A DNA stretch of 64,000 nt, from positions 62,001 through 126,000 of the forward strand of contig CAVXPU010000006.1 in NCBI GenBank assembly GCA_963763855.1. Direction: 5' to 3'. Shown piece by piece: positions 55,446 to 63,903 of the stretch (within the stretch, counting starts at the first letter, position 1; the number at the start of each line of letters is the position of its first letter). The notes under the pieces are model-generated. The model ran no database searches, was not told where the DNA came from, and worked only from the letters and a program-made list of their open reading frames with translations. A program made the translations under genes and the position numbers. This stretch comes from JAIBCC01 sp963763855. GTDB taxonomy: Bacteria > Acidobacteriota > Blastocatellia > Pyrinomonadales > Pyrinomonadaceae.

Positions 55446-56219
55446 CTAACTACCTAAATACGCCTCAATAACTTTCGGGTCATTTTTAATTTCTTCGGGA
55501 TTGCCTAGAGCGATTGATTTTCCGTAATCTACAACCTGAATTCGGTCGCAAACGCCCATTACAACTCGCATATTATGTTCGACCAAGACGACCGTCAAAT
55601 CAAATTTGTCTCGAATTTCCTTGATCAATCTCATCAAATCTTCTTGCTCAGAAGGATTCATTCCGGCTGCCGGTTCGTCTAAAAGCAGCAATTGCGGTTT
55701 CGTCGCCAATGCCCGAACGATCTCCAAACGCCTTTGATTTCCGTAAGGTAAGCTTGTTCCGCCTTCATCTTTATACTTTGCGAGATCAAAGATTTCCAAA
55801 AGTTCCATCGCAAAATCACGATGTTCCTTTTCATCCTTAAAATATCGAGGCAGACGAAAAACTGCTTCAACCATTGTCTGTTTCGAGTGGCGATGGCACG
55901 CCGTAACTACATTTTCCAAAACTGTCATCGAAGGGAAAAGCCTTATATTTTGAAACGTTCGCGAAACACCAAGCCGCGAAATTTGATACGGACGCTTACC
56001 ATTTATTCGAGTTCCATCAATAAAAATGTCGCCGGAAGTTGGTTCGTAAACGCCCGTCAAAAGGTTGAAAACTGTCGTTTTACCGGCACCATTTGGTCCA
56101 ATGAGACCGAAGATCTCACCGCGACGAACGTTCATATCAAGCTCTTTAACCGCAGTTAAACCGCCAAATTTGATAACCGCTTTATTTGTTTGCAAAACTA
56201 AATCATCGTTTCGGCTCAT
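55446..56219 (-). CDS. livG: Branched-chain amino-acid ABC transporter ATPase
   Basis: 257 residues. Walker A GPNGAGKTT, a Q-loop in SRTFQNIRLFPSMTV, signature-like SLPYGNQRRLEIVRAL, Walker B LLLLDEPAAGMNP and H-loop VLVEHNM, which together identify LivG. The signature reads YGNQ instead of SGGQ, common in LivG. Its ATG overlaps the restored livM stop in an ATGA, so the two are translationally coupled. Confidence 0.96.
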   Translation of the reverse strand: MSRNDDLVLQTNKAVIKFGGLTAVKELDMNVRRGEIFGLIGPNGAGKTTVFNLLTGVYEPTSGDIFIDGTRINGKRPYQISRLGVSRTFQNIRLFPSMTVLENVVTACHRHSKQTMVEAVFRLPRYFKDEKEHRDFAMELLEIFDLAKYKDEGGTSLPYGNQRRLEIVRALATKPQLLLLDEPAAGMNPSEQEDLMRLIKEIRDKFDLTVVLVEHNMRVVMGVCDRIQVVDYGKSIALGNPEEIKNDPKVIEAYLGS

Positions 56220-57250
56220 TTCGCGAGTCCTCCTTTACGTTTAAAGAAGTCCATAATTTCTCGGGTTCCCAAAATTCCTTGTGGACGCAAAATCATAGTT
56301 AGAATAAGAATCAAAGCGAAAATAACGAGATCGTAAATCAGCGAACTTAATTACGGTTGCACCAATTTGGATATCAGGAAGTTGCCGCAAGAAGTTCGGG
56401 TAAAAGCGTTACGATAATCGCACCTAAAATCGCCCCGGTCATCGAACCCATTCCGCCGATAACAATCATAATGATAATCTCAAACGATTTAATAAACTGA
56501 AAATCGTTTGTATGCAGAAATTTGTTGTAATGTGCGAAAAGAACGCCAGCAATTCCGGCAAATGAAGAGCCGATAATAAAGGAAGTTACTTTATAGCGAG
56601 TGGTATTTACGCCCATCGCCTCAGCCGCAAGTTCGTCTTCGCGAATAGAAATCAAGGCACGTCCCGTATCGGATTTGACGATGTTATGAACAACTACAAT
56701 CGTGATTACCGTAAAAACTCCGATCCAAAGAAAATTTGCGTAGCCCGGAACTGCATAGCCTGTCGCTCCGCCAACCGCGTCAATATTTAGAATCACGATG
56801 CGTATAATTTCGGCGAATCCGAGCGTTACGATCGCGAGATAATCGCCTTTCAATCGCAAACTCGGAATTCCAACAACCATTCCAGCAAGCCCGCGGCAAT
56901 TGCACCAATCACGATTGCGAGTCAGTAAAACAACTCCGATTGCCGCAGTTTCACCCAAAAAGCCAAACGTTCCTTCAAGCAACTTTTCCGTAATTTACAG
57001 TAAAATAAGCTGAAGAATACGCTCCGACTGCCATAAATCCGGCGTGACCAATCGAAAATTGTCCGGTAAAACCGTTAATCAGATTGAGCGACGTTGCCAA
57101 AATAACGCTGATGGCAATAAACACAAGAATTCGTCCCGTATAATCGTCAACGCCGAATCCTAAAAAGCCCGTTTTGCTCAGCATTTCGTTCAAAACGTAA
57201 ACCACTGCGAGTGCCACGACAACGCCAATAATTGTTTTTATCCAATTCAT
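56216..57250 (-). pseudogene. livM: Branched-chain amino-acid ABC transporter permease, with at least five small indels
   Basis: The product is recognisable end to end but only by changing frame. It starts MNWIKTIIGVVVALA, with LNLINGFTGQFSIGHAGFM. Extra single G or C bases sit near 56983, 56924, 56380 and 56328. One base is missing near 56895, so a 16-residue stretch there reads RNRDWCNCRGL instead of an IVIGAIAAGL-like helix. The C-terminal frame LIYDLVIFALILILTMILRPQGIL is intact up to the stop at 56216-56218. Net change is a multiple of three, about 344 residues when restored. Correct start, stop and ATGA coupling to livG suggest a working gene with sequence errors. Confidence 0.85.
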
Positions 57251-57254
57251 ATTT

Positions 57255-57282
57255 GAAGGATTAAGGATGAAGGATTAAGGAT
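57255..57282. repeat. Four tandem heptanucleotides upstream of livM
   Basis: GAAGGAT, TAAGGAT, GAAGGAT, TAAGGAT in direct tandem, directly upstream of the livM start (57250) and downstream of livH. Confidence 0.9.
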
Positions 57283-57324
57283 GAACGCCGTTGGCTATTC
57301 ATCACGTATCCAGACATACTTTTC

Positions 57325-58242
57325 TTAAACTTTTTCCTGCACATTAGAACCTAAGAGTCCGGCAGGTCTTATTAAAAGTACCAAAATCAAAATTGCAAAC
57401 GCTACCGCATCGCGATATGTTGAAGGAATTCCGATGTAACTCCCGTAACCAACAACTAATGTTTCCGCCGCTCCGATAAGCAATCCGCCAAGAACTGCCC
57501 CGGGAATGTTTCCGATCCCGCCCAAAACTGCTGCAACGAAAGCTTTTAAGCCATACATAATCCCCATCAATGGATCGATTTTAGGATTATATTGTGCGGT
57601 TAAAACTCCGCCCGCCGCCGCGAGTGCCGAACCTAATGCAAACGTAAATGAGATCACAAAATCGGTATTAATTCCCATCAATTTTGCGGATGCTAAATTG
57701 AAAGAAACTGCCCGCATCGCTTTCCCGATTTTTGTGTAAAAAATAATGTATTGCAAAGCGACCATCAGAAGTATTGAGACAATAAAAATCACAAGCTGTG
57801 ATGTTGAAATCTTTGCATTTCCAAAAAGCGTAAAACTATCGTTTGTGATTAATTGCGGAAAGGCTTTCGGAGTTCCAGAGAAAATAAATACGAATAGATA
57901 CTCGATTAAAAGCGACACGCCGATTGCGGTAATCAAAGTCGTCATTTTCGAAAATTTTCTAACCGGACGATATGCGAAACGTTCAATTACCATACCGACA
58001 ATCGCGGCTACTGCCATCGAGCCGAGTAGTGTAACTCCAAACCCCAAAGCCGAAGGACTTGCAGCAAAACCTAGGGACGTGGCGAGAATAAATCCTGTGT
58101 ATGCACCGACCATGTAAATGTCGCCATGTGCGAAATTTATCAGCCGCAATGTCCCATAAACCATCGTGTAACCGAGGGCAATAAGTGCATAAATCGAACC
58201 AATCGTTAAACCATTGATAAGTTGTTGAACAAAAGTGTCCAT
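57325..58242 (-). CDS. livH: Branched-chain amino-acid ABC transporter permease
   Basis: 305 residues, about eight hydrophobic segments. QLINGLTIGSIYALIALGYTMVYGTLRLINFAHGD is the LivH opening; VLGGIGNIPGAVLGGLLIGAAETL, in the last third, is the EAA-like loop that contacts the ATPases. Inner-membrane half of the LIV importer channel, partner of LivM. Uninterrupted. It is 75 bp from livM and about 80 bp from livJ on the same strand. Confidence 0.96.
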   Translation of the reverse strand: MDTFVQQLINGLTIGSIYALIALGYTMVYGTLRLINFAHGDIYMVGAYTGFILATSLGFAASPSALGFGVTLLGSMAVAAIVGMVIERFAYRPVRKFSKMTTLITAIGVSLLIEYLFVFIFSGTPKAFPQLITNDSFTLFGNAKISTSQLVIFIVSILLMVALQYIIFYTKIGKAMRAVSFNLASAKLMGINTDFVISFTFALGSALAAAGGVLTAQYNPKIDPLMGIMYGLKAFVAAVLGGIGNIPGAVLGGLLIGAAETLVVGYGSYIGIPSTYRDAVAFAILILVLLIRPAGLLGSNVQEKV

Positions 58243-58323
58243 ATGATTCAGAGCAATAACTTTTAAAAATAGAGTTTCGAGCCTATTAATGTGGCTCGAA
58301 ACTCCTAAATTTCAAATTCAAAT

Positions 58324-59589
58324 CTATTTCGTTGCGTTTGTGTTGGCAGGAGCCGCCGTTGTGTTGTCAGCCGGCTTCGCATTACTGTTAGCCGCCGCCG
58401 CGTTAGTTGCCGGTGCAGCCATTCCTTCAGGATAAATAGTTTCCTTGAAAGCGAATTTTGCACCAGCCGCATCAAGTTCTAAAACTACCGCAGGTTTAAC
58501 CGCATTACGGCTTCCATCGAGCGTGATTTTACCGGTTACGCCAGGAAATTCTTTCGTTGCATTAATTGCATCCTTTAATTTCGCACTGTCTGTTCCGCCG
58601 GCTCGCTTAATCGCGTCCGCTAAAACTTTCGCCGAATCGTATGCAAGAGCCGCAAGTGAATCAGGAGCAACGTTGAATTTCGCGGTGTAGCTTTTCACGA
58701 AGTTTTGAATTTCAGGTGCCGGATTATCTGCTGAATAGTGATTAGAGATGTAAGCATTCTTCAAAGAAGCTCCGCCGAGTTTCCAAAGTTCAGGAGAATC
58801 CCAGCCGTCTCCGCCCAAAAGGGGCATCGTCATTCCAAGCTCACGAGCTTGGCGGGCGATAATCCCAACTTCTCCGTAATAACCCGGAATATAAATTACA
58901 TCAGGTTTTTGATCACGCATTTGCGTCAATTGACCTTTGAAATCTTGGTCTTTTTGAGCGTAAGTTTGTTTGGTAATAACCTTTCCGCCAAGTTTTGTAA
59001 ACTCTTCTTCAAAAAATTTCGTCAAGCCTTTACTGTAATCCGAACTGTTGTCGCCTAGAATCGCCGCTGTTTTAGCTTTCAATGTGTTTGCCGCAAATTT
59101 TGCCATTACCGAACCTTGAAAAGGATCAATAAAACAAACACGAGAAATATAATCACCAACTTCCGTAACTTTCGGATTTGTTGAGGAAGGCGTAATCATC
59201 GGGATTTTCGCTTCTTGAGCAACCGGTGCAGCAGCGAGCGAATTCGACGAAGCAACTTCGCCTAAAACTGCTACAACCTTATCTTGGCTAATTAATTTCG
59301 AAATAACTGTTTTAGCTTTTTCAGGTGTTCCTTGGTCATCTTCGAAAATCATTTGGAGTTTCTTACCATTAACTCCGCCAGCAGCGTTGATTTCATCAAA
59401 CGCGAGTTGAATGCCGTTTTTGGTCGATTGACCAAAACTCGAAGTCGCCCCAGTTGTATCACCGTAAACGCCAACTTTGATGCCGTCGCCAGTTGCGGTT
59501 GTTCCATTAGTGTTGCCACCTTTTTCTACACACGCCATAGGTGCGAGCATTGAAATTGCCAAAATAAGACTTAAAACGATTCTTTTCAT
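58324..59589 (-). CDS. livJ: Branched-chain amino-acid binding lipoprotein
   Basis: 421 residues. The signal peptide ends LAPMACVEKGG, so Cys20 is the lipidated residue. It then follows the Leu/Ile/Val-binding (type I periplasmic binding) fold: GIKVGVYGDTTGATSSFGQSTKNGIQLAFDEINAAGGVNGKKL, IISKLISQDKVVAVLGEVASSNSLAAAP, then a second lobe to about residue 385. The last 35 residues are Ala, Asn, Thr and Pro rich and probably disordered. First gene of the liv operon. The specific amino-acid ligand is unknown. Confidence 0.95.
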   Translation of the reverse strand: MKRIVLSLILAISMLAPMACVEKGGNTNGTTATGDGIKVGVYGDTTGATSSFGQSTKNGIQLAFDEINAAGGVNGKKLQMIFEDDQGTPEKAKTVISKLISQDKVVAVLGEVASSNSLAAAPVAQEAKIPMITPSSTNPKVTEVGDYISRVCFIDPFQGSVMAKFAANTLKAKTAAILGDNSSDYSKGLTKFFEEEFTKLGGKVITKQTYAQKDQDFKGQLTQMRDQKPDVIYIPGYYGEVGIIARQARELGMTMPLLGGDGWDSPELWKLGGASLKNAYISNHYSADNPAPEIQNFVKSYTAKFNVAPDSLAALAYDSAKVLADAIKRAGGTDSAKLKDAINATKEFPGVTGKITLDGSRNAVKPAVVLELDAAGAKFAFKETIYPEGMAAPATNAAAANSNAKPADNTTAAPANTNATK

Positions 59590-59816
59590 ACTTTCCTCAC
59601 AAAAAACTATTAATTATGCTCCCCAAATTCATTGGCAAAAAAACAATTTGTTATCTTTTCATAAGATTTTAATTCTTGCCATTATGTTCGTCATACTACG
59701 CAAATCTTCTGAATTAGGTTTGCTTGAATTTGATTGCAGAGATGTTATTGTAACAAAAGGATTATACCGAAATAAGCGAGAGTGTCGAGTTTTCAAACGA
59801 CAAAATATCTATTTTT

Positions 59817-61262
59817 ATGCCTGAAAAAGTTGATTTAGAAAGTTTTGCACCCGATTTTGGTGATATGCCGAAAGAGGATTTCCGGAAATTCGGATATGAG
59901 ATGGTAGATTGGATCGCTAATTACTTCGAACGCTTGGAAGATTTGCCTGTAATTTCGCAAAATCAGCCAAACGATTTGAAAAACGCTTTACCAAAATCTG
60001 CACCTTTGACGGGGGAAAGTTTTCCACAGATTTTCGCGGATGTGGAAAACTTAATTTTGCCCGCCGTTACACATTGGAATCACCCGAATTTTCACGGACT
60101 TTTTTCCACTTCAACAAGTTCAGTTGGAATCTTCGCGGAAATGCTTTCAGCGACCTTCGACATGAAAGCGATGCTTTGGCGAACTTCGCCTGCCTCTACC
60201 GAACTCGAGCCTGTTGTATTGGATTGGCTCCGGCAAATGATGGGTTTGCCGGAATATTTCAAAGGTTTGATATATGATACGGCGTCAATTTCAACCCTTC
60301 ATGCGATTGCGATGGCACGTGAAAAACTGAATCTCAACATTCGCGAACGCGGAATGAGCGGACGAAACGATTTGCCGCTTTTAAGAATTTACTGTTCTGA
60401 GCAAACGCATAGTTCGATTGATAAAGCTGTTATTCTGCTTGGACTTGGAACAAATTCAATCGTAAAAATCCCAACCAACGAACGTTTTGAAATGAATGCA
60501 GACGATCTGAGCGATGCGATTCGTGATGATAAAAGTCGCGGCTATTTACCGTTTTGTGTAGTTGCAACAATTGGAACAACTTCTACCACCAGCATCGACC
60601 CAATCGATAAAATCGCAGATATTTGCCAGCGAAATAATATTTTTCTACACGTTGATGCCGCATATGCCGGAAGTGCGGCAATCGTCCCCGAATTTCAATA
60701 CTATTTCAAGGGTTGGGAGCGTGCTGATTCAATCGTTACCAATCCGCATAAATGGCTTTTTACGCCCTTTGATTTATCGGTTTTATACGTTAAAGATTTA
60801 GATTTATTGAAAAAAACCTTCTCGCTTGTCGCCGAATATTTGAAAGTGACCGAAGAAGTAACAAATCAGATGGATTACGGAATCCAACTCGGTCGGCGGT
60901 TTCGTTCGCTCAAATTGTGGTTTGTCATGCGATATTTTGGTCAGGAAGGTTTGATCGAAAGAATCCGCGAACATTGCCGCCTGGCTCAACTTTTTGCGAA
61001 TTGGGCAGACGACAGCGAAAATTTTGAAACGCTTGCACCGGTTAAATTTGCTCTAGTTTGCTTTCGGCTAGCTCCAAAGAATATCGAAGATTTAGATGCT
61101 TTTAACGAAAAAATGATGAATGAAATCAACGCTTCTGGCGAGGCTTATTTGTCGCACACAAAGTTAAATGGCAAATTTACTTTGCGGCTTTCAATTGGAA
61201 GTATCCAAGTAGAAGAACGACATATCGCCAAAATCTGGAATATTTTGAACGAAAAATTATGA
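59817..61262 (+). CDS. PLP-dependent amino-acid decarboxylase (group II, aromatic type)
   Basis: 481 residues. The group II decarboxylase layout is complete: an N-terminal arm with MVDWIANYFERLEDLPV, VTHWNHPNFHGLFSTSTSSVG, the cofactor pocket EQTHSSIDKA, HVDAAYAGSAAIVPEF with the conserved Asp, and the PLP lysine in TNPHKWLFTPFD. Substrates of this group include tyrosine, DOPA, tryptophan, glutamate and histidine; the overall look is that of aromatic amino-acid decarboxylases, but substrate is inference. It is divergent from livJ. A thioredoxin-like gene overlaps its stop by 4 bp. Confidence 0.93.
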   Translation: MPEKVDLESFAPDFGDMPKEDFRKFGYEMVDWIANYFERLEDLPVISQNQPNDLKNALPKSAPLTGESFPQIFADVENLILPAVTHWNHPNFHGLFSTSTSSVGIFAEMLSATFDMKAMLWRTSPASTELEPVVLDWLRQMMGLPEYFKGLIYDTASISTLHAIAMAREKLNLNIRERGMSGRNDLPLLRIYCSEQTHSSIDKAVILLGLGTNSIVKIPTNERFEMNADDLSDAIRDDKSRGYLPFCVVATIGTTSTTSIDPIDKIADICQRNNIFLHVDAAYAGSAAIVPEFQYYFKGWERADSIVTNPHKWLFTPFDLSVLYVKDLDLLKKTFSLVAEYLKVTEEVTNQMDYGIQLGRRFRSLKLWFVMRYFGQEGLIERIREHCRLAQLFANWADDSENFETLAPVKFALVCFRLAPKNIEDLDAFNEKMMNEINASGEAYLSHTKLNGKFTLRLSIGSIQVEERHIAKIWNILNEKL

Positions 61263-61855
61263 GAAAAATTATTTATTCATTTTTAATTTTGGTAATTTTT
61301 ACAACTTTCGCTTTCTCACAAAACAAACGCCTAGTAAAAACAAAATTAACCAAATCACAAAAACTTGAATTAAAACGAGAAAAATTTGATCCAAAACGGA
61401 ATCCGAATGATGATTTGCAAACCGCAATTATCAGGGCAACTGCTGAAAATAAACGAATTATAATAGACATCGGCGGCGAGTGGTGCGGATGGTGCATTCA
61501 GATGGATAATTATTTTTTACAACATAAGGATTTGGCGAAATTGCGGGATAAAAATTTCATTTGGGTTAAGGTAAATATGAGTGAAGGCAATGAAAATAAA
61601 GAGTTTTTAGGAAAATATCCCAAAATCTCCGGCTACCCGCATTTGTATGTTTTGGAAAAAGACGGCTCCGTTTTGCACTCACAAAATACTAGCGACATTG
61701 AAGAACCTGATTTGCCAATAGTTGTTCCAAGCGATGTTAAAGACAAACAGGCTTTCTTGAAAAAAGAGCAGGAAAGACGCAAACAGCGAAGCTACGATTT
61801 GACGAAATTTACCGAATTCTTGAAACGTTGGACGCTCGCCCAAACCACAAAATAA
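61259..61855 (+). CDS. Exported thioredoxin-like protein
   Basis: 198 residues with a signal peptide (about 1-20, ending AFSQN). The CxxC motif is in DIGGEWCGWCIQMDNYFL (about residues 76-79), and a cis-proline loop is visible in KISGYPHLYVLEKDG. This is the Thioredoxin_7 / DUF255 kind of domain, reducing or shuffling disulfides in the periplasm. The N-terminal 50 residues are basic and probably a linker. It is coupled to the decarboxylase by a 4-bp overlap. Confidence 0.85.
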   Translation: MRKIIYSFLILVIFTTFAFSQNKRLVKTKLTKSQKLELKREKFDPKRNPNDDLQTAIIRATAENKRIIIDIGGEWCGWCIQMDNYFLQHKDLAKLRDKNFIWVKVNMSEGNENKEFLGKYPKISGYPHLYVLEKDGSVLHSQNTSDIEEPDLPIVVPSDVKDKQAFLKKEQERRKQRSYDLTKFTEFLKRWTLAQTTK

Positions 61856-61893
61856 ACAAGACGTTCGTTTTTGGGTAACTTCTTGTTTATTTT
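61849..61893. terminator. Two-way terminator between convergent genes
   Basis: AAAATAAACAAGA (61849-61861) and its perfect complement TCTTGTTTATTTT (61881-61893) form a 13-bp stem with a 19-nt loop. The left arm contains the stop codon of the thioredoxin-like gene; the minus-strand lipoprotein gene ends 17 bp further on. T-rich tails on both strands fit transcription stop in both directions. Confidence 0.7.
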
Positions 61894-61909
61894 GCGTGAC
61901 GGGCGGGGG

Positions 61910-62326
61910 TTAATCAAACCAAATTGTGTCTGCCAACCATTTACCGTTTGTCTCAATTAATGTCGTCAATGTCCGCTCATTTTTCATTTTTATTTTGGCA
62001 GTCTTCTTGCCGTCAGACTCGCCCATTTCAACCGATCCAACCAAATCATCGATTGTGTATTTGACCGCATCAGTCTTGGCTTTTTCAACTGCATCTTTCG
62101 TCACGCTGTCTTTAACGCGGTCGGTAAAACAGGTTTGGAGCTTAACAACATCGCCAGATTTAATCAGTTGCAATTGATAAACAATAGAATCTTTGGGATT
62201 GCTCAACGAATTGTCGCTGATTGGCGACGTATCGCTGCTTTTTGTAGTTGTAGAAAATGCTCCTCCGCAAGCCGCGATTAAGGCAAAAATCGGCAGTATC
62301 ATCAATAAAAGATATTTCTTTTTCAT
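61910..62326 (-). CDS. Small lipoprotein of unknown function
   Basis: 138 residues. The signal peptide ends in a good lipobox, LIAAC, with Cys20 as the lipid site, followed by a Ser/Thr-rich linker. The C-terminal domain (LIKSGDVVKLQTCFTDRVKDSV, DLVGSVEMGESDGKKTAKIKM, LIETNGKWLADTIWF) has the pattern of a DUF4878-like/NTF2-type domain found in small lipoproteins; that match is tentative. It lies 20 bp downstream of another lipoprotein gene on the same strand. Confidence 0.75.
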   Translation of the reverse strand: MKKKYLLLMILPIFALIAACGGAFSTTTKSSDTSPISDNSLSNPKDSIVYQLQLIKSGDVVKLQTCFTDRVKDSVTKDAVEKAKTDAVKYTIDDLVGSVEMGESDGKKTAKIKMKNERTLTTLIETNGKWLADTIWFD

Positions 62327-62346
62327 ATTATAATTTATTGCTCAAG

Positions 62347-62832
62347 TTAATTTGCTCGATGGGCAATAATCGCTCCATCCCCTAGTGCCATTCTATTGCG
62401 ATCAAGCATTCTGAAATGCCATGTATCCCAACGAATCGGCTTCCCATCGGTATAACTAATTCGCATTGTATTATTATCGTTCAACGACCATTTTCCGGTT
62501 CGCTGAGTCGCGTATGGACCACATTGCGTCATTCCAGAATGAGCTCCATTAGATTCAAAGATCAATTCGGAAACGCATTGCAATTCGCCATAAGGATGCT
62601 GAAATCTCCAAACTCCAACTACTACATCTCTCGTATCAGAATTTGCAGCATTCGGAGCTACTGCGGCAGCTTCAATGTTATTTTCCGATTTAGTGCTTTG
62701 GAGAAGCTTGGATACAGCCGCCTCAACCTTATCGTTCATCTCTTCGCTGGTTTCAGCCGATTTAGTTGCACATCCAACAAAGATAAATAAAATACCTGCT
62801 AATAGAATTGTGATAACCCTTTGTGTTTTCAT
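62347..62832 (-). CDS. Small lipoprotein of unknown function
   Basis: 161 residues. Lipobox FVGC with Cys21, then a helical stretch (EEMNDKVEAAVSKLLQST) and a C-terminal beta domain starting VVGVWRFQHPYGELQCVSELIFESNG with GKWSLNDNNTMRISY, the pattern of lipocalin-like small domains that report a weight of a compound (GxW at the start). Function unknown. A strong ribosome-binding site (AGGAG) precedes the ATG. Its upstream region shares a conserved element with the 63827 gene. Confidence 0.75.
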   Translation of the reverse strand: MKTQRVITILLAGILFIFVGCATKSAETSEEMNDKVEAAVSKLLQSTKSENNIEAAAVAPNAANSDTRDVVVGVWRFQHPYGELQCVSELIFESNGAHSGMTQCGPYATQRTGKWSLNDNNTMRISYTDGKPIRWDTWHFRMLDRNRMALGDGAIIAHRAN

Positions 62833-62871
62833 AAAAATTTTCTCCTACTTTTCCTTTTCTAAAATTTCCCT

Positions 62872-62912
62872 TTCAATCAACAAGGCGAAATTTCAAATCA
62901 AATCACAACATT
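62872..62912 (-). promoter_or_regulatory. Shared upstream element, copy 1
   Basis: Written on the plus strand: TTCAATCAACAAGGCGAAATT at 62872-62892 then CACAACATT at 62904-62912. The same two blocks, with the same 33-nt spacing and one difference in each, lie upstream of the barrel-protein gene at 63863-63903. Candidate regulatory or promoter element for the 62832 gene. Confidence 0.6.
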
Positions 62913-62999
62913 TTTTTTGAAATTATTTTCAAGCGAACAGAAAACTGGTTGATTGACAAAATACGATTTGACGATCCCCTGTCTTTCTGCCTCAGATAC

Positions 63000-63827
63000 T
63001 CAATGAAAGACAATCCCGAATCCGAAGCGAAAGCCATCCTGACGCTGCTTAGGAATAAATTGATGGGATTGAGCAATTGCAGTGCTAGTAAATGGATACG
63101 AGAAGACTTGCGTCCTTTTTGAGGTATCCACAATTTGTCCATCTGTCAGCAAGGTTTTTTCTTTGGTAAAAACCGGAGTGTAATCAAATTGGATAACCCG
63201 AATATCAATCCGTTTGGAAACCCTGATGTCTAAACCGCCGCCGAGTGCCATCGTAAAATTACTCGTTTTGAGACTTGTCCCAAAGTAATAAGTATGTTGG
63301 GACTCATCTATGTCGGTTAAAGTCAATTTCTGATTTGCCACACCAAAAACGGCACTGCCAAACGGCTTGAATCTTTTTTCCTTGGAATTATCCTTGATTT
63401 GCACACCGCCCATAAACTTAAAATCAGTCCGAGTTGCGTTTGTTCTAAAACCACTGACATAGACGTGTGCCCCATCAGATGTTTTATATCCGCTGCCAAA
63501 AAATAAATCGTCCACCTTAGCTTTTTTGCCAAAATTACCGGAAAAATCAAATTTGCCCCCTATGTATCTTGAAAAATTATATGTCACCGTAGCATTGAAT
63601 CCGTTCAATTTACGCTTCGGTGCAATTACGAATCCAGTTGGACCAAGGGCTCCTATTTGATCCGGCTCCACAAATCGAAATTGCCTTATAATAACATCGC
63701 CGGGAAAACTCTTCCTTTGCTCAAATGAAGACCCGCCCGAAACTTCGATTTTGTGATAATCATCCTGAGCAAAAGCAAACGAGACACAGACCAAAACAAA
63801 GACAATCGCTAACATTTTCTGAAACAT
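63000..63827 (-). CDS. Outer-membrane beta-barrel protein
   Basis: 275 residues. A signal peptide (about 1-20, ending AFAQD) is followed by a barrel-like alternation of aromatic-ended strands (VEVSGGSSFEQ, FNATVTYNFSRYIGGKFDFSGNFG, FTMALGGGLDIRVSKRIDIRVIQFDYTP) and an ending in a Phe-rich strand (GFRFGFGIVFH). This is the OmpA/PF13505-like small-porin pattern. Ligand and role unknown. Preceded by a strong AAGGAG ribosome-binding site and by copy 2 of the shared upstream element. Confidence 0.78.
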   Translation of the reverse strand: MFQKMLAIVFVLVCVSFAFAQDDYHKIEVSGGSSFEQRKSFPGDVIIRQFRFVEPDQIGALGPTGFVIAPKRKLNGFNATVTYNFSRYIGGKFDFSGNFGKKAKVDDLFFGSGYKTSDGAHVYVSGFRTNATRTDFKFMGGVQIKDNSKEKRFKPFGSAVFGVANQKLTLTDIDESQHTYYFGTSLKTSNFTMALGGGLDIRVSKRIDIRVIQFDYTPVFTKEKTLLTDGQIVDTSKRTQVFSYPFTSTAIAQSHQFIPKQRQDGFRFGFGIVFH

Positions 63828-63862
63828 AATTTTTTTCTCCTTTTGAAAAGGCTTTTTTCGCC

Positions 63863-63903
63863 TTCAATCAACAAAGCGAAATTCTTTGGCAAACTACAAC
63901 ATT
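63863..63903 (-). promoter_or_regulatory. Shared upstream element, copy 2
   Basis: TTCAATCAACAAAGCGAAATT at 63863-63883 and TACAACATT at 63895-63903 on the plus strand, 36-76 bp before the barrel gene start at 63827. It matches copy 1 in sequence and exact spacing. Confidence 0.6.
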
